64,000 nt of DNA from Streptococcus sp. F0442 (GTDB taxonomy: Bacteria > Bacillota > Bacilli > Lactobacillales > Streptococcaceae), in contig NZ_KB373314.1 of assembly GCF_000314795.2 (NCBI RefSeq), forward strand, positions 988,418 through 1,052,417. Direction: 5' to 3'. Both the position numbers and the translations under genes were made by a program. Each line of letters opens with the position of its first letter. Position 1 is the stretch's first letter. Below, piece after piece: positions 45,558-53,921 of the stretch. The notes beneath the pieces are model-generated. The model saw nothing but the letters and a program-made list of their open reading frames with translations. It searched no databases and had not been told where the DNA came from.

Positions 45558-45674
45558 GGGAAATCAATGATTTTATTAGGAATTTTGTGCACTATTAATA
45601 TTATCATGGGGTATATTTTTTCTGCTGTCTCTTTGATTAAACTAATTTGCATGAAATATAAACTATTCGGTTAA
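45501..45674 (+). CDS. 57-codon two-helix membrane peptide
   Basis: ATG 45501 has GGAG six bases upstream. The product (MVGGIISHSIAFFPFYFVHG...) has two hydrophobic helices and a basic end (KYKLFG). It could be a small immunity-type peptide or the remnant of a permease. It is unrecognised; the opposite-strand frame overlaps it. Confidence 0.35.
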   Translation: MVGGIISHSIAFFPFYFVHGKSMILLGILCTINIIMGYIFSAVSLIKLICMKYKLFG

Positions 45675-45716
45675 GAATAAGCTTAAAAGTTTTTTGAAGT
45701 AATCTATTCAGCACAA

Positions 45717-45744
45717 AAAAACACCTATTCGGTAAAATAGGTGT
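45717..45744 (-). terminator. Terminator of the 120-residue lipoprotein gene
   Basis: ACACCTAT/ATAGGTGT stem followed on the minus strand by TTTTTTT. Confidence 0.85.
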
Positions 45745-45752
45745 GAATGATG

Positions 45753-46115
45753 TTATTTATATCCATATTGTTTCAGAGCCTTTTTATATGCTTCGCTATC
45801 TTTAAGATAGTAGTCATGCTTAATTCCACTAATATCAACAGAAAAGACCCCATCTTTAAATGAATATTCTTCTGTTCGACTAGCAATGTTTTGTCCAGTT
45901 AATTCGATCGTATTCTTTTGTTTGTTAATGGTAAAGCCGTCGGCTTCTCCATGCTCAATGGAAGCATTATTTCCTTTAATAGTAAACGCTAACTCGTTTC
46001 TTTCACTTGAGATCCAATAATACTCACCATCTAAAGATTGGTAGTTGTTTTTAGAGCAAGCAATTAACGTAATTATTGATAATGAAAGTAGTAATATACC
46101 TATTAATTTTCTCAT
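45753..46115 (-). CDS. Small lipoprotein of unknown function
   Basis: 120 residues with a signal peptide ending ITLIACSKN (lipidated Cys20). The mature part is mainly β, with a repeating TIKG/TINK/ELTG strand pattern and the family end VDISGIKHDYYLKDSEAYKKALKQY. A broken paralogue lies at 40348-40563. GGAGG precedes the start. The place beside a LanFEG/two-component cassette might suggest an immunity lipoprotein (LanI-like), but no specific motif supports that. Confidence 0.8.
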   Translation of the reverse strand: MRKLIGILLLSLSIITLIACSKNNYQSLDGEYYWISSERNELAFTIKGNNASIEHGEADGFTINKQKNTIELTGQNIASRTEEYSFKDGVFSVDISGIKHDYYLKDSEAYKKALKQYGYK

Positions 46116-46239
46116 AATCTGTGCCTCCTTCTATAATTTTAATTATACCAAAATAATATTACAAGAGTATGTCAGTGTCTGTTATAACGGAAAAATGAAG
46201 AAATGTCTATTATAACAGCAAATATTAAACTTTCGTCGA

Positions 46240-46576
46240 TTGATTTTATTTAAGATTGAGACAAAGTATAGATCAATAGCACTATATAATTTAAATATTG
46301 ATGGATTTGATCTTGATACAGTAGCATATCATTGTAAAAATTTTGGCTGATGCAGGCCTCCTAGATAGTTATGAACCTACATATGGTGATGATAGAATTT
46401 ATGCTTTTAGTGTAGGATCATTGACTTGGGCGAGACATGATTTTCTAGATAAAATAAGAGAAAATACTTTGTGGAATAGGACAAAAGATAATGCTTTGCC
46501 TATGAGTTTAGAGGTAATAGTAATTATTATAAAGTGGGTAACTTCATTTTTGAATAGAGATTGTCATAAAAAATAG
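46240..46576 (+). pseudogene. DUF2513-family gene, truncated and frameshifted
   Basis: The first part reads ...NLNIDGFDLDTVAYHCK, and after a one-base shift in the A/T-run at 46335-46342 continues ADAGLLDSYEPTYGDDRIYAFSVGSLTWARHDFLDKIR. Together these are the core of DUF2513 proteins, common on phages and mobile elements. The N-terminus is missing. Confidence 0.7.
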
Positions 46577-46629
46577 ATAGATGGCTTTTTCCGTCTAGCA
46601 TAATTTTATAAAATAAACTAAATATAAAC

Positions 46630-46655
46630 AAAAGAGGCATTTAGGCCTCTTTTTC
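46630..46655. terminator. Bidirectional terminator near the right island end
   Basis: AAAGAGGC/GGCCTCTTT with T-rich right and A-rich left flanks. It would stop the displaced ebfC promoter from reading far into the island. Confidence 0.7.
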
Positions 46656-46674
46656 TCTCCTTCAAACACTCTGT

Positions 46675-46694
46675 CACTGTCCATTTACTGTCCA
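46675..46694. repeat. Tandem arm-type repeats at the right island end
   Basis: CACTGTCCAT and TTACTGTCCA spaced 10 bp, the counterpart of 17426-17445 at the left end, in the same direction. Confidence 0.5.
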
Positions 46695-46779
46695 ATATAA
46701 TGTAATACATCTATAAATTGTTGATTTTATCGAATGCAAAATCGCTTAAAATCAATATTTTGACGGATAACAAGACTTT

Positions 46780-46814
46780 AAGAATCTTAAATTAAGTCTT
46801 GCATATTCATCATA
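46780..46814. repeat. attR: 21-bp island end plus 16-bp core
   Basis: The 21-bp sequence shared with 39295-39315 runs into the 16-bp core TTGCATATTCATCATA (46799-46814; the two share TT), identical to 17357-17372. Confidence 0.75.
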
Positions 46815-46824
46815 GCAATCACAT

Positions 46825-46881
46825 TCCTTCCAACTTCTGAAATTTACAGTTCATTATACCATTTTTTAGACGCTTGGAAAA
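46825..46881 (-). promoter_or_regulatory. Displaced native promoter and ribosome site of ebfC
   Basis: On the minus strand the order is TTTTCC (46876-46881), 17 bp, TATAAT (46853-46858) with an extended TGG, then GGAAGGA (46825-46831), leading to ATGATGAATATG in the attR core. Reading continues only as MMNMQDLI and a stop, because ebfC itself is 29 kb away. Confidence 0.7.
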
Positions 46882-46994
46882 GCCTTGGACACATTGTCAT
46901 GAAAAGCTCCCTTCTCTCTAGATTGATTTTGATCATTCTCCTAGAAAATGAGAGAGACCCTTCTTGAGCCTCTCTCAGAAAATAATAAAATGTA

Positions 46995-47690
46995 TTAGGA
47001 TAAAATCATCGAAGCCACAATTGGACTAATGAAGACATACAAAATTCCTGTGATCCCTATTGCCAATCCTGCCATAGCACCAGCCACATGACCATACTTA
47101 AATGCCGTCCCTGTTCCTACTGCATGTCCTGTTCCGCCAAGGGCTAAACCAATAGCTACTGGATCTTTTATTTTTAACAGTTTCAATATCGTTGGACCCA
47201 AGACACTTGTTAATAATCCAGTTGCTACAACTACCACAAGAGTGATGGTAGTAATTCCTTGCATTTTTTCAGTAATTCCAACTGCCATTGCCGTCGTAAC
47301 CGATTTTGGAAAGAGCGAAATGGCTAGAAAATACTTCATCCCAAATGCTTTCGCGATCAAGGCTGTAAAAATGGTATTCACAACTACTGCCAATGTCGAG
47401 CCGACTAGAATACTCCGTACATGATGCTTCATCAAATGGAAACTTTTATAGAGAGGAATCCCCAAGGCGACTGTTGATGGGCCAATCAACTGATTTAACA
47501 GGGAACCACCGACATAGTAATCTTTATAAGAAATTCCTGTCATCAGTAAGAATGAAATCACGATTACTGTGGCCACTAAAAGTGGCGTTGTGATAGGATG
47601 AGGAAATCTGCGAAAGATTAACATCCCAATCAAATAAGCCCAAATAGATAAGACAATCCCAAATAAAGGATTACTCGCAAAATTAGCCAT
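46995..47690 (-). CDS. lrgB: LrgB/CidB-family membrane protein
   Basis: 231 residues with about seven membrane helices and the LrgB-type motifs SLFPKSVTTAMAVGI and GHAVGTGTAF. LrgAB pairs modulate holin-like activity and, in streptococci, oxidative stress and pyruvate uptake. I start at ATG 47690 (MANFASN), behind a GGGGG site inside the end of lrgA. The gene overlaps lrgA by 8 bp. No LytST pair is nearby. Confidence 0.88.
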   Translation of the reverse strand: MANFASNPLFGIVLSIWAYLIGMLIFRRFPHPITTPLLVATVIVISFLLMTGISYKDYYVGGSLLNQLIGPSTVALGIPLYKSFHLMKHHVRSILVGSTLAVVVNTIFTALIAKAFGMKYFLAISLFPKSVTTAMAVGITEKMQGITTITLVVVVATGLLTSVLGPTILKLLKIKDPVAIGLALGGTGHAVGTGTAFKYGHVAGAMAGLAIGITGILYVFISPIVASMILS

Positions 47691-48069
47691 GCTTGCGTCC
47701 CCCTTCTGGATAATCACCCTCCAAACGATTTTTTATAAAACTAACCACGATTGCAATTAAAACCACATTGATGACCAAGGCTCCAAGTAGAATCAACATG
47801 ATCGGAAATAGATAAGGCGCAATCACATGAAACTTATCCATAATACCAACAGCAGGGGGCAGAAACAGAATCGTCATATTGGCTAATAAAAAATTTCCCA
47901 CCATATTTACATGGCGCATGCGTAGTAACTTAAACTGTAATAATAAAAATAGGATCAACAGCCCGATCATACTTCCAGGAATTGGTAAGTGCAACCCATC
48001 AGAAATGATTTCACCAATTAATGAAATCGTGAATATAATCGTCAGTTGTACATATAATTTCATCTTCAT
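47683..48069 (-). CDS. lrgA: LrgA/CidA-family membrane protein
   Basis: 128 residues with four membrane helices and the family segment LPIPGSMIGLLILFLLL. It is a holin-like partner of LrgB. The ATG two codons further in (48063) is an alternative start; AGGGAG lies upstream. It is the first gene of a two-gene operon. Confidence 0.88.
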   Translation of the reverse strand: MKMKLYVQLTIIFTISLIGEIISDGLHLPIPGSMIGLLILFLLLQFKLLRMRHVNMVGNFLLANMTILFLPPAVGIMDKFHVIAPYLFPIMLILLGALVINVVLIAIVVSFIKNRLEGDYPEGGRKHG

Positions 48070-48284
48070 CTCCCTTTTTTTGGATCATTTCCAATAAGGA
48101 TTCGTATCCTCGCTTCTGCTTACTTAGAAGTAAACATCCATTTATCCCTATCAGTTTACTCCTTTTCGGAAAATTTGCAAGCTTTTTTCTAAAAAAATAA
48201 AACAAATTACCAAAAATTGAAGCTACTATTTTGATTCATGACATCCATTTTATGATACAATGAAACCAAAAACGGTTAAGTTAA

Positions 48285-49472
<1,188 letters not shown>

Positions 49473-49530
49473 TAAATCATTCTCCATACTTTTTTCTCCA
49501 CCTATTGAAACAAAATTTTGAAAAAATCTT

Positions 49531-49559
49531 TACAAGTTAGTATTTACTTGATAGAATGG
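49531..49559 (+). promoter_or_regulatory. Promoter of the aquaglyceroporin gene
   Basis: TTTACA (49531-49536), 17-bp spacer, TAGAAT (49554-49559). Confidence 0.65.
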
Positions 49560-49595
49560 ATTGGTATAAAATTTATAAAGGAGATTATTAGAATC

Positions 49596-50468
49596 ATGGA
49601 TTTTGATTTTAGTGTTAAACTCATGACTGAGTTTTTCGGTACGGCATTGCTACTGATCCTCGGAAACGGTGCTGTTGCAAACGTTGAATTAAAAGGAACT
49701 AAAGGTCATCAAAGTGGATGGCTTGTCATTGCGATCGGGTACGGAATGGGTGTTATGATGCCAGCCTTGATGTTTGGTAATGTTTCAGGAAACCACATTA
49801 ACCCTGCCTTTACTCTTGGACTTGCGGTTAGCGGGCTCTTCCCATGGGCAAATGTTTTACCATACATCGCCGCTCAACTTCTTGGAGCTATGTTTGGACA
49901 ATTGGTTGTCGTTGTAAGTCACCGTCCATATTATCTCCAGACTGAAAATCCTAACAACATCTTGGGAACATTCTCAACGATTTCTAGTTTGGATAAAGGA
50001 ACTCCTGAATCACGTAAAGCTGCTACCATCAATGGTTTTATCAACGAATTTGCAGGATCTTTCGTACTTTTCTTTTGTGCACTTGGTTTAACCAAGAATT
50101 TCTTCGGAGCAGAGGTTGCTGGTCTAGCTCAAAAAGCTGCGGCTGAACAAGGAGGAGTCTTTAATGCTACTTCAACAGCAGCCAAATTGGCTTTGTCACA
50201 AGCACATGCTTCAGGACTAGGAATTGCCCACTTGGCTCTTGGCTTCCTTGTTATGGCTCTTGTTACGTCACTCGGTGGTCCTACTGGACCTGGTTTGAAC
50301 CCTGCACGTGACTTTGGTCCTCGTTTGGTTCACGCCTTCCTTCCAAAGTCTGTCTTGGGAGAGCACAAGGGTGATTCTAAATGGTGGTATGCTTGGGTAC
50401 CCGTTTTAGCCCCAATTCTTGCTGCTATCTTAGCTGTACTATTGTTCAAAGTTATCTATCTTGGATAA
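49596..50468 (+). CDS. glpF: Aquaglyceroporin / glycerol facilitator
   Basis: 290 residues of the MIP family. Six membrane helices and the two half-helices carry NPA (NHINPAFT) and NPAR (GLNPARDFGP); the Asp after NPAR and the long extracellular loop (about 165-205) point to a glycerol-type channel, as in the lactococcal Gla group. I start at ATG 49596 (MDFDFSVK) behind AAAGGAGA. The upstream in-frame ATG at 49518 lies before the promoter. The gene stands alone; no glycerol kinase is nearby. Confidence 0.9.
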   Translation: MDFDFSVKLMTEFFGTALLLILGNGAVANVELKGTKGHQSGWLVIAIGYGMGVMMPALMFGNVSGNHINPAFTLGLAVSGLFPWANVLPYIAAQLLGAMFGQLVVVVSHRPYYLQTENPNNILGTFSTISSLDKGTPESRKAATINGFINEFAGSFVLFFCALGLTKNFFGAEVAGLAQKAAAEQGGVFNATSTAAKLALSQAHASGLGIAHLALGFLVMALVTSLGGPTGPGLNPARDFGPRLVHAFLPKSVLGEHKGDSKWWYAWVPVLAPILAAILAVLLFKVIYLG

Positions 50469-50479
50469 TCTAACTACTA

Positions 50480-50507
50480 AAAAACGAACTCGATTTTCCA
50501 TCGAGTT
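50480..50507. terminator. Bidirectional terminator between glpF and lipoprotein
   Basis: A perfect 11-bp stem (ACGAACTCGAT) with a T-run on the right and A-run on the left. Confidence 0.85.
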
Positions 50508-50514
50508 CGTCTTT

Positions 50515-51165
50515 TTATTGTTCTTTGGTTAATGAAAAGCGGAAATCATTGTATTTAGTATAGTCAAATTCTGTATTGAGATCCGTTGTGAAAACAATCG
50601 GTGTATAGTGTCCGTCTTCTAAGACAAAACCAGGCTCAAATCGGAAGTTTGCTCCACCTAAACCTGTGATCCCAGGGAGTAAGGCATCAGCCCCATCAAA
50701 GCCTTCAACATTCCAATAGTAGATATTTCCAGTTGCTTGGACGGCTCTTGCCGTATAGGTCGCTGTCCGAGTCGGTTCGCTATCATTTTTGAAGCTAACC
50801 ACTGTTGTCACATCTCCATTGGCATCCACTGTCATTTTAATCGCATCCGCTTGTGGACTAGATCCTACCCAAGTTCCCACCAGTTCTGCAGGGACAGTAG
50901 CAGAAGCATTCTCGGTCTTACTAGAGTCTTTTGTAGCTGTCGCGCTACTGGCTTGAGTTGAAGAGCTAGCTGTATCTTTTTCCTGAGCAGAAGATGCAGT
51001 ACTCTTTTTGCTATTACTTTTGGCTTTTTTCTCTACCTTACTTGTAGATGCTTTTGCGGATGAGGAAGCTGTCTTTTTATCCTTAGCACCACAACCACCG
51101 AGAGCTAGACCAAGTGAAGCAGCCACCAGAGCAGCGGCACTCCAACGGAAGATTGATTTTTTCAT
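50515..51165 (-). CDS. Lipoprotein with Ser/Ala/Lys linker and C-terminal β domain
   Basis: 216 residues with a signal peptide ending LGGCGAK (lipobox). A low-complexity Ser/Ala/Lys/Thr linker covers about 28-92. A C-terminal domain (about 95-216) begins PAELVGTWVGSS and has a lipocalin-like β pattern. I do not recognise a function; related small lipoproteins are common in streptococci. The last 30 residues match the fragment at 40137-40229. WalR-like boxes and an inverted repeat lie upstream. Confidence 0.85.
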   Translation of the reverse strand: MKKSIFRWSAAALVAASLGLALGGCGAKDKKTASSSAKASTSKVEKKAKSNSKKSTASSAQEKDTASSSTQASSATATKDSSKTENASATVPAELVGTWVGSSPQADAIKMTVDANGDVTTVVSFKNDSEPTRTATYTARAVQATGNIYYWNVEGFDGADALLPGITGLGGANFRFEPGFVLEDGHYTPIVFTTDLNTEFDYTKYNDFRFSLTKEQ

Positions 51166-51203
51166 ACGATCACCTCTTTATCTTTCTGACTCCCATTATA
51201 CTC

Positions 51204-51255
51204 CAATTGTTACAAAAATCAAGTTTTTTTGTAACAATTGTAATTTTTTTGTAAC
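51204..51255. promoter_or_regulatory. Inverted repeat and WalR/VicR-like box
   Basis: CAATTGTTACAAAAA (51204-51218) is inverted perfectly at 51226-51240. TGTAAT (51239-51244), 5 bp, TGTAAC (51250-51255) fits the WalR consensus TGTWAH-N5-TGTWAH exactly. They lie 40-90 bp upstream of the lipoprotein ATG. Confidence 0.55.
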
Positions 51256-51265
51256 ATTTTCCCAT

Positions 51266-51592
51266 TTAAAATGCCAATCGTAATAGAGCGATCAAGACAA
51301 TTCCAAACAAAACGGTTCCCATAAGGTTTTTGTAACGAAAGGCTACAAAGAGACTGGGAATGGTCACCATGAGATCCAACCAGTGGAACTGCGGGAGGTT
51401 TCCAATTTTCCCCTCTACTAAGCTTGATAAAACCAAGGCAAAGATAATGGAAATGGGCAGGTATTTGAGAAAGCGGGTCACAGGAGCCGGCAGTCCCTTG
51501 TATTTGACTAAGAGGAAGGGTAAGATCCGAGGAATCCAGGTAACGAGGGCTGAGGCCAGAATGGCCATGAAGATAGAACTATTCACGCGCAT
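51266..51592 (-). CDS. azlD: AzlD-family branched-chain amino acid export subunit
   Basis: 108 residues from ATG 51592 (MRVNSSIF), with four membrane helices and the family pattern TWIPRILPFLLVKYKGLP. It acts with AzlC in branched-chain amino acid export (known for BrnFE/AzlCD). Its start overlaps the azlC end by 14 bp. Confidence 0.88.
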   Translation of the reverse strand: MRVNSSIFMAILASALVTWIPRILPFLLVKYKGLPAPVTRFLKYLPISIIFALVLSSLVEGKIGNLPQFHWLDLMVTIPSLFVAFRYKNLMGTVLFGIVLIALLRLAF

Positions 51593-52274
51593 CACAAACC
51601 ACCCCCACAAAACAGCCGATCAAGGTCGCAGCTAGCACAGCAAGCGATTGCGAAACAAAAAAGAGGAAGAACAAGAAACTCACTGCTACTGCTAAGAGCA
51701 CCATTAGCATGGTCTTGGTCTTTTCTGTCAGTTGCATTCCTTGAAACTGGGCTGCAAAAATCCCAATAAACATAGCCACTAAAGCAAAATCAAGCCCAAA
51801 AGCCTTTGGATCAGGTAGGAGAGATCCTAGAGCTGTTCCGATAACCGTCGCACTGATCCAAGCCCCATAGCCTACTAGATTGTTCCCATGCATCCAAGGA
51901 ACTGTAATGGTATCCGTCTTTAACTTCTCACTCAAGTAGACCCCGTAACTCTCATCTGTCAACAAACTACCAATTCCAATATTATGAACCAGGCTAGCCT
52001 CCTTAAAATCAGGGGAGGTATGCAGACTCATGAGCATATTGCGCAAATTGATGAAAAAGACAGTTAAGGCAATATTCATGAGGGACGAATGAACGGCAAT
52101 CAAAGAAATCATGGCAAACTGAGAAGCCCCTGCGTAAACCAAGAGACTCATCAAGCCCATTTCTAAAGGGGAGAGATAGGGTGATGCTACCACACCACAA
52201 GCCAAGCCAATACTGATATAACCTAAGGCTGTCGGAAGGGCATCCCTGACCCCCTGCTGAAAATTCTTCTCCAC
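51579..52274 (-). CDS. azlC: AzlC-family branched-chain amino acid exporter
   Basis: 231 residues with about six or seven membrane helices. The start DALPTALGYISIGLACGVVA and LLTDESYGVYLSE in the middle are AzlC hallmarks. It forms the exporter with the overlapping azlD gene. It is monocistronic otherwise; no Lrp-type regulator is visible next to it. Confidence 0.9.
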   Translation of the reverse strand: MEKNFQQGVRDALPTALGYISIGLACGVVASPYLSPLEMGLMSLLVYAGASQFAMISLIAVHSSLMNIALTVFFINLRNMLMSLHTSPDFKEASLVHNIGIGSLLTDESYGVYLSEKLKTDTITVPWMHGNNLVGYGAWISATVIGTALGSLLPDPKAFGLDFALVAMFIGIFAAQFQGMQLTEKTKTMLMVLLAVAVSFLFFLFFVSQSLAVLAATLIGCFVGVVCDARE

Positions 52275-52374
52275 TCCTTCTTCCTTTCCATTTTATGATG
52301 CTAACTATTATAACAAAAGAAAATGAGTAAAAAAAGGATTCTGATAGGAAAGCTAGGGGAGGCAACTGCTCTCT

Positions 52375-53292
52375 CTAATCGATTAATTCACCACCTTTTC
52401 CATTGTAATATTGTTTAAACTCATCATAAGAACGAATTTCATGTTCTTGACCATCTATTGAGTACTGAGCTTCAATTTTTACACCAGGTAAGACGTCCTG
52501 TCCTTTAGGTGCAAACCAATGAAGAAGAGTATCAAACCATTCCTTACTACTTAATAACTGTAATCTAGGCTCAATCCAGTACTTACCACTCAACATTTTC
52601 TCTTTGAATTCCGGATAAATTGCAAATAAATTAATATCTGTGTTTACATTCTTGGCCTGTTTCTGAAATTTAAATCCTGCTTGAAGGTCAAAACCAGTAT
52701 TTTTATCGATTAATTCCATTAAATTTGTATAGTCTATAATTTTTTCCTTAACTGCACTGCCCTCTGGGATGGCATACTTGCTGTAGTATTTCTGTTCATC
52801 CAACTTGTAATAAATATTTTTCTCATCACCGATATCACGTTCCATTGCTCTACGAGACATATAATATCCCATATCCACAACACTCACTCCGCTATTAATG
52901 TTTATTTGATAATCATTAATAAAAGCTTTTGGTGCTGTCTTTCGAATCTCATCTAAAACATTTACGGTTGTTTCTTTAAATTGATTGTCAATATCGTAAT
53001 ATCGAAATCCAATATACTTCTTTTTTATATCTTCATCCCCATTTACATAGTCAAAACCAACCAGATACTTCCCATCAACCAAGGTCAGATCCTTACTCAA
53101 AACAAATTGATTTTTCTCACCAAATAGCTGAACATCCTTGAGATTCCCTTCATGAATGACTTCTGTTGAGCTAGGTCTCTTTTCGATAGGTTTTTTATTA
53201 GTATCTGAAGGTTTAAAATAGAATACTAAACCGACTACAATAATTGCTAGACAAACCAGTTTCAAACTTAAAATTTTTTTCAACACGTCCAC
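52375..53292 (-). CDS. Membrane-anchored extracellular protein of unknown function
   Basis: 305 residues. One N-terminal membrane helix (about 8-25) without a lipobox is followed by a soluble, Lys/Glu/Asp-rich extracytoplasmic domain. I do not recognise it. Its end (YDEFKQYYNGKGGELI) resembles the end of the lipoprotein two genes upstream (FDEIQQYYNGK), so the two are distant relatives. It lies in a three-gene minus-strand group. Confidence 0.7.
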   Translation of the reverse strand: MDVLKKILSLKLVCLAIIVVGLVFYFKPSDTNKKPIEKRPSSTEVIHEGNLKDVQLFGEKNQFVLSKDLTLVDGKYLVGFDYVNGDEDIKKKYIGFRYYDIDNQFKETTVNVLDEIRKTAPKAFINDYQININSGVSVVDMGYYMSRRAMERDIGDEKNIYYKLDEQKYYSKYAIPEGSAVKEKIIDYTNLMELIDKNTGFDLQAGFKFQKQAKNVNTDINLFAIYPEFKEKMLSGKYWIEPRLQLLSSKEWFDTLLHWFAPKGQDVLPGVKIEAQYSIDGQEHEIRSYDEFKQYYNGKGGELID

Positions 53293-53330
53293 CTACTTTT
53301 TCAAAGGCCTCATGCCCATCAGAGATTTCC

Positions 53331-53876
53331 TTAATTACCGTTTTCCACTTCTTGAGATATGATCTCTATCATATCGAGCCATTTAGATAATTGGTAATCA
53401 AATTTGAACATAAATATCACTATAAAACTAATCATCAAAAAGAGTGCTACAATGGTTTCATTTCCGATGACAAACAAAAGAATAGCGGCTACAGTTAGGC
53501 ACCTAAAAAGATTGACCAGAAATGTAAAGTACACCTTCCGTCTCTTCAAGGACCTGATCAACTTTTTGCTTTGATCCTCTTCTAACTTGGATGTCTGTAA
53601 TTTCAGGCTTGCATGGTAATATCGAATGATCCAAGCAGCAAGGAAGTAGGAGATAACACCTAAAATTGGAATCGTTCCAAGCCGGACCAACTGATTGTCA
53701 AATATTCCATACTCCGCTAATCCATCCGAAATTTTGTTAATAATAAATAATGTAATAGGGAGCAGTACATAAGACCAGTAGTTAGGAGAAGATGTCTCTT
53801 CTAGTATGACTTTTTCCTCCCAATCAAAATGGTAATTCTTGTTCTCCCATATCCCTAAATTAATCATTGTTTGCAT
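53331..53876 (-). CDS. Four-helix membrane protein of unknown function
   Basis: 181 residues. An N-terminal WEEKVILEET segment is followed by two pairs of membrane helices (about 34-90 and 115-160), with a basic cytoplasmic loop (KKLIRSLKRRK) between the pairs. I do not recognise it. It lies between the two related extracytoplasmic proteins and is probably co-transcribed with them, so it may work with them. Confidence 0.65.
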   Translation of the reverse strand: MQTMINLGIWENKNYHFDWEEKVILEETSSPNYWSYVLLPITLFIINKISDGLAEYGIFDNQLVRLGTIPILGVISYFLAAWIIRYYHASLKLQTSKLEEDQSKKLIRSLKRRKVYFTFLVNLFRCLTVAAILLFVIGNETIVALFLMISFIVIFMFKFDYQLSKWLDMIEIISQEVENGN

Positions 53877-53921
53877 AACAACCTCTTTTTCACTCTCCTT
53901 GTATATGTTCTATAAATCCTC

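Larger units (their letters stand above)
17357..46814. mobile_element. Composite integrative and conjugative element in the 5' end of ebfC
   Basis: About 29.5 kb bounded by the direct repeat TTGCATATTCATCATA (17357-17372 and 46799-46814). The integrase gene lies at the left end, a full Tn916/ICESt3-type transfer module at 17.4-31.3 kb and regulators at 31.9-35.5 kb. Accessory modules with visibly more A+T-rich DNA run from 31.7 to 46.6 kb. Tandem short repeats just inside both ends resemble arm-type integrase sites. Internal debris at 39.3 kb suggests that the right part was acquired separately. Integration in ebfC has, as I recall, been recorded for other streptococcal ICEs. Confidence 0.8.
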
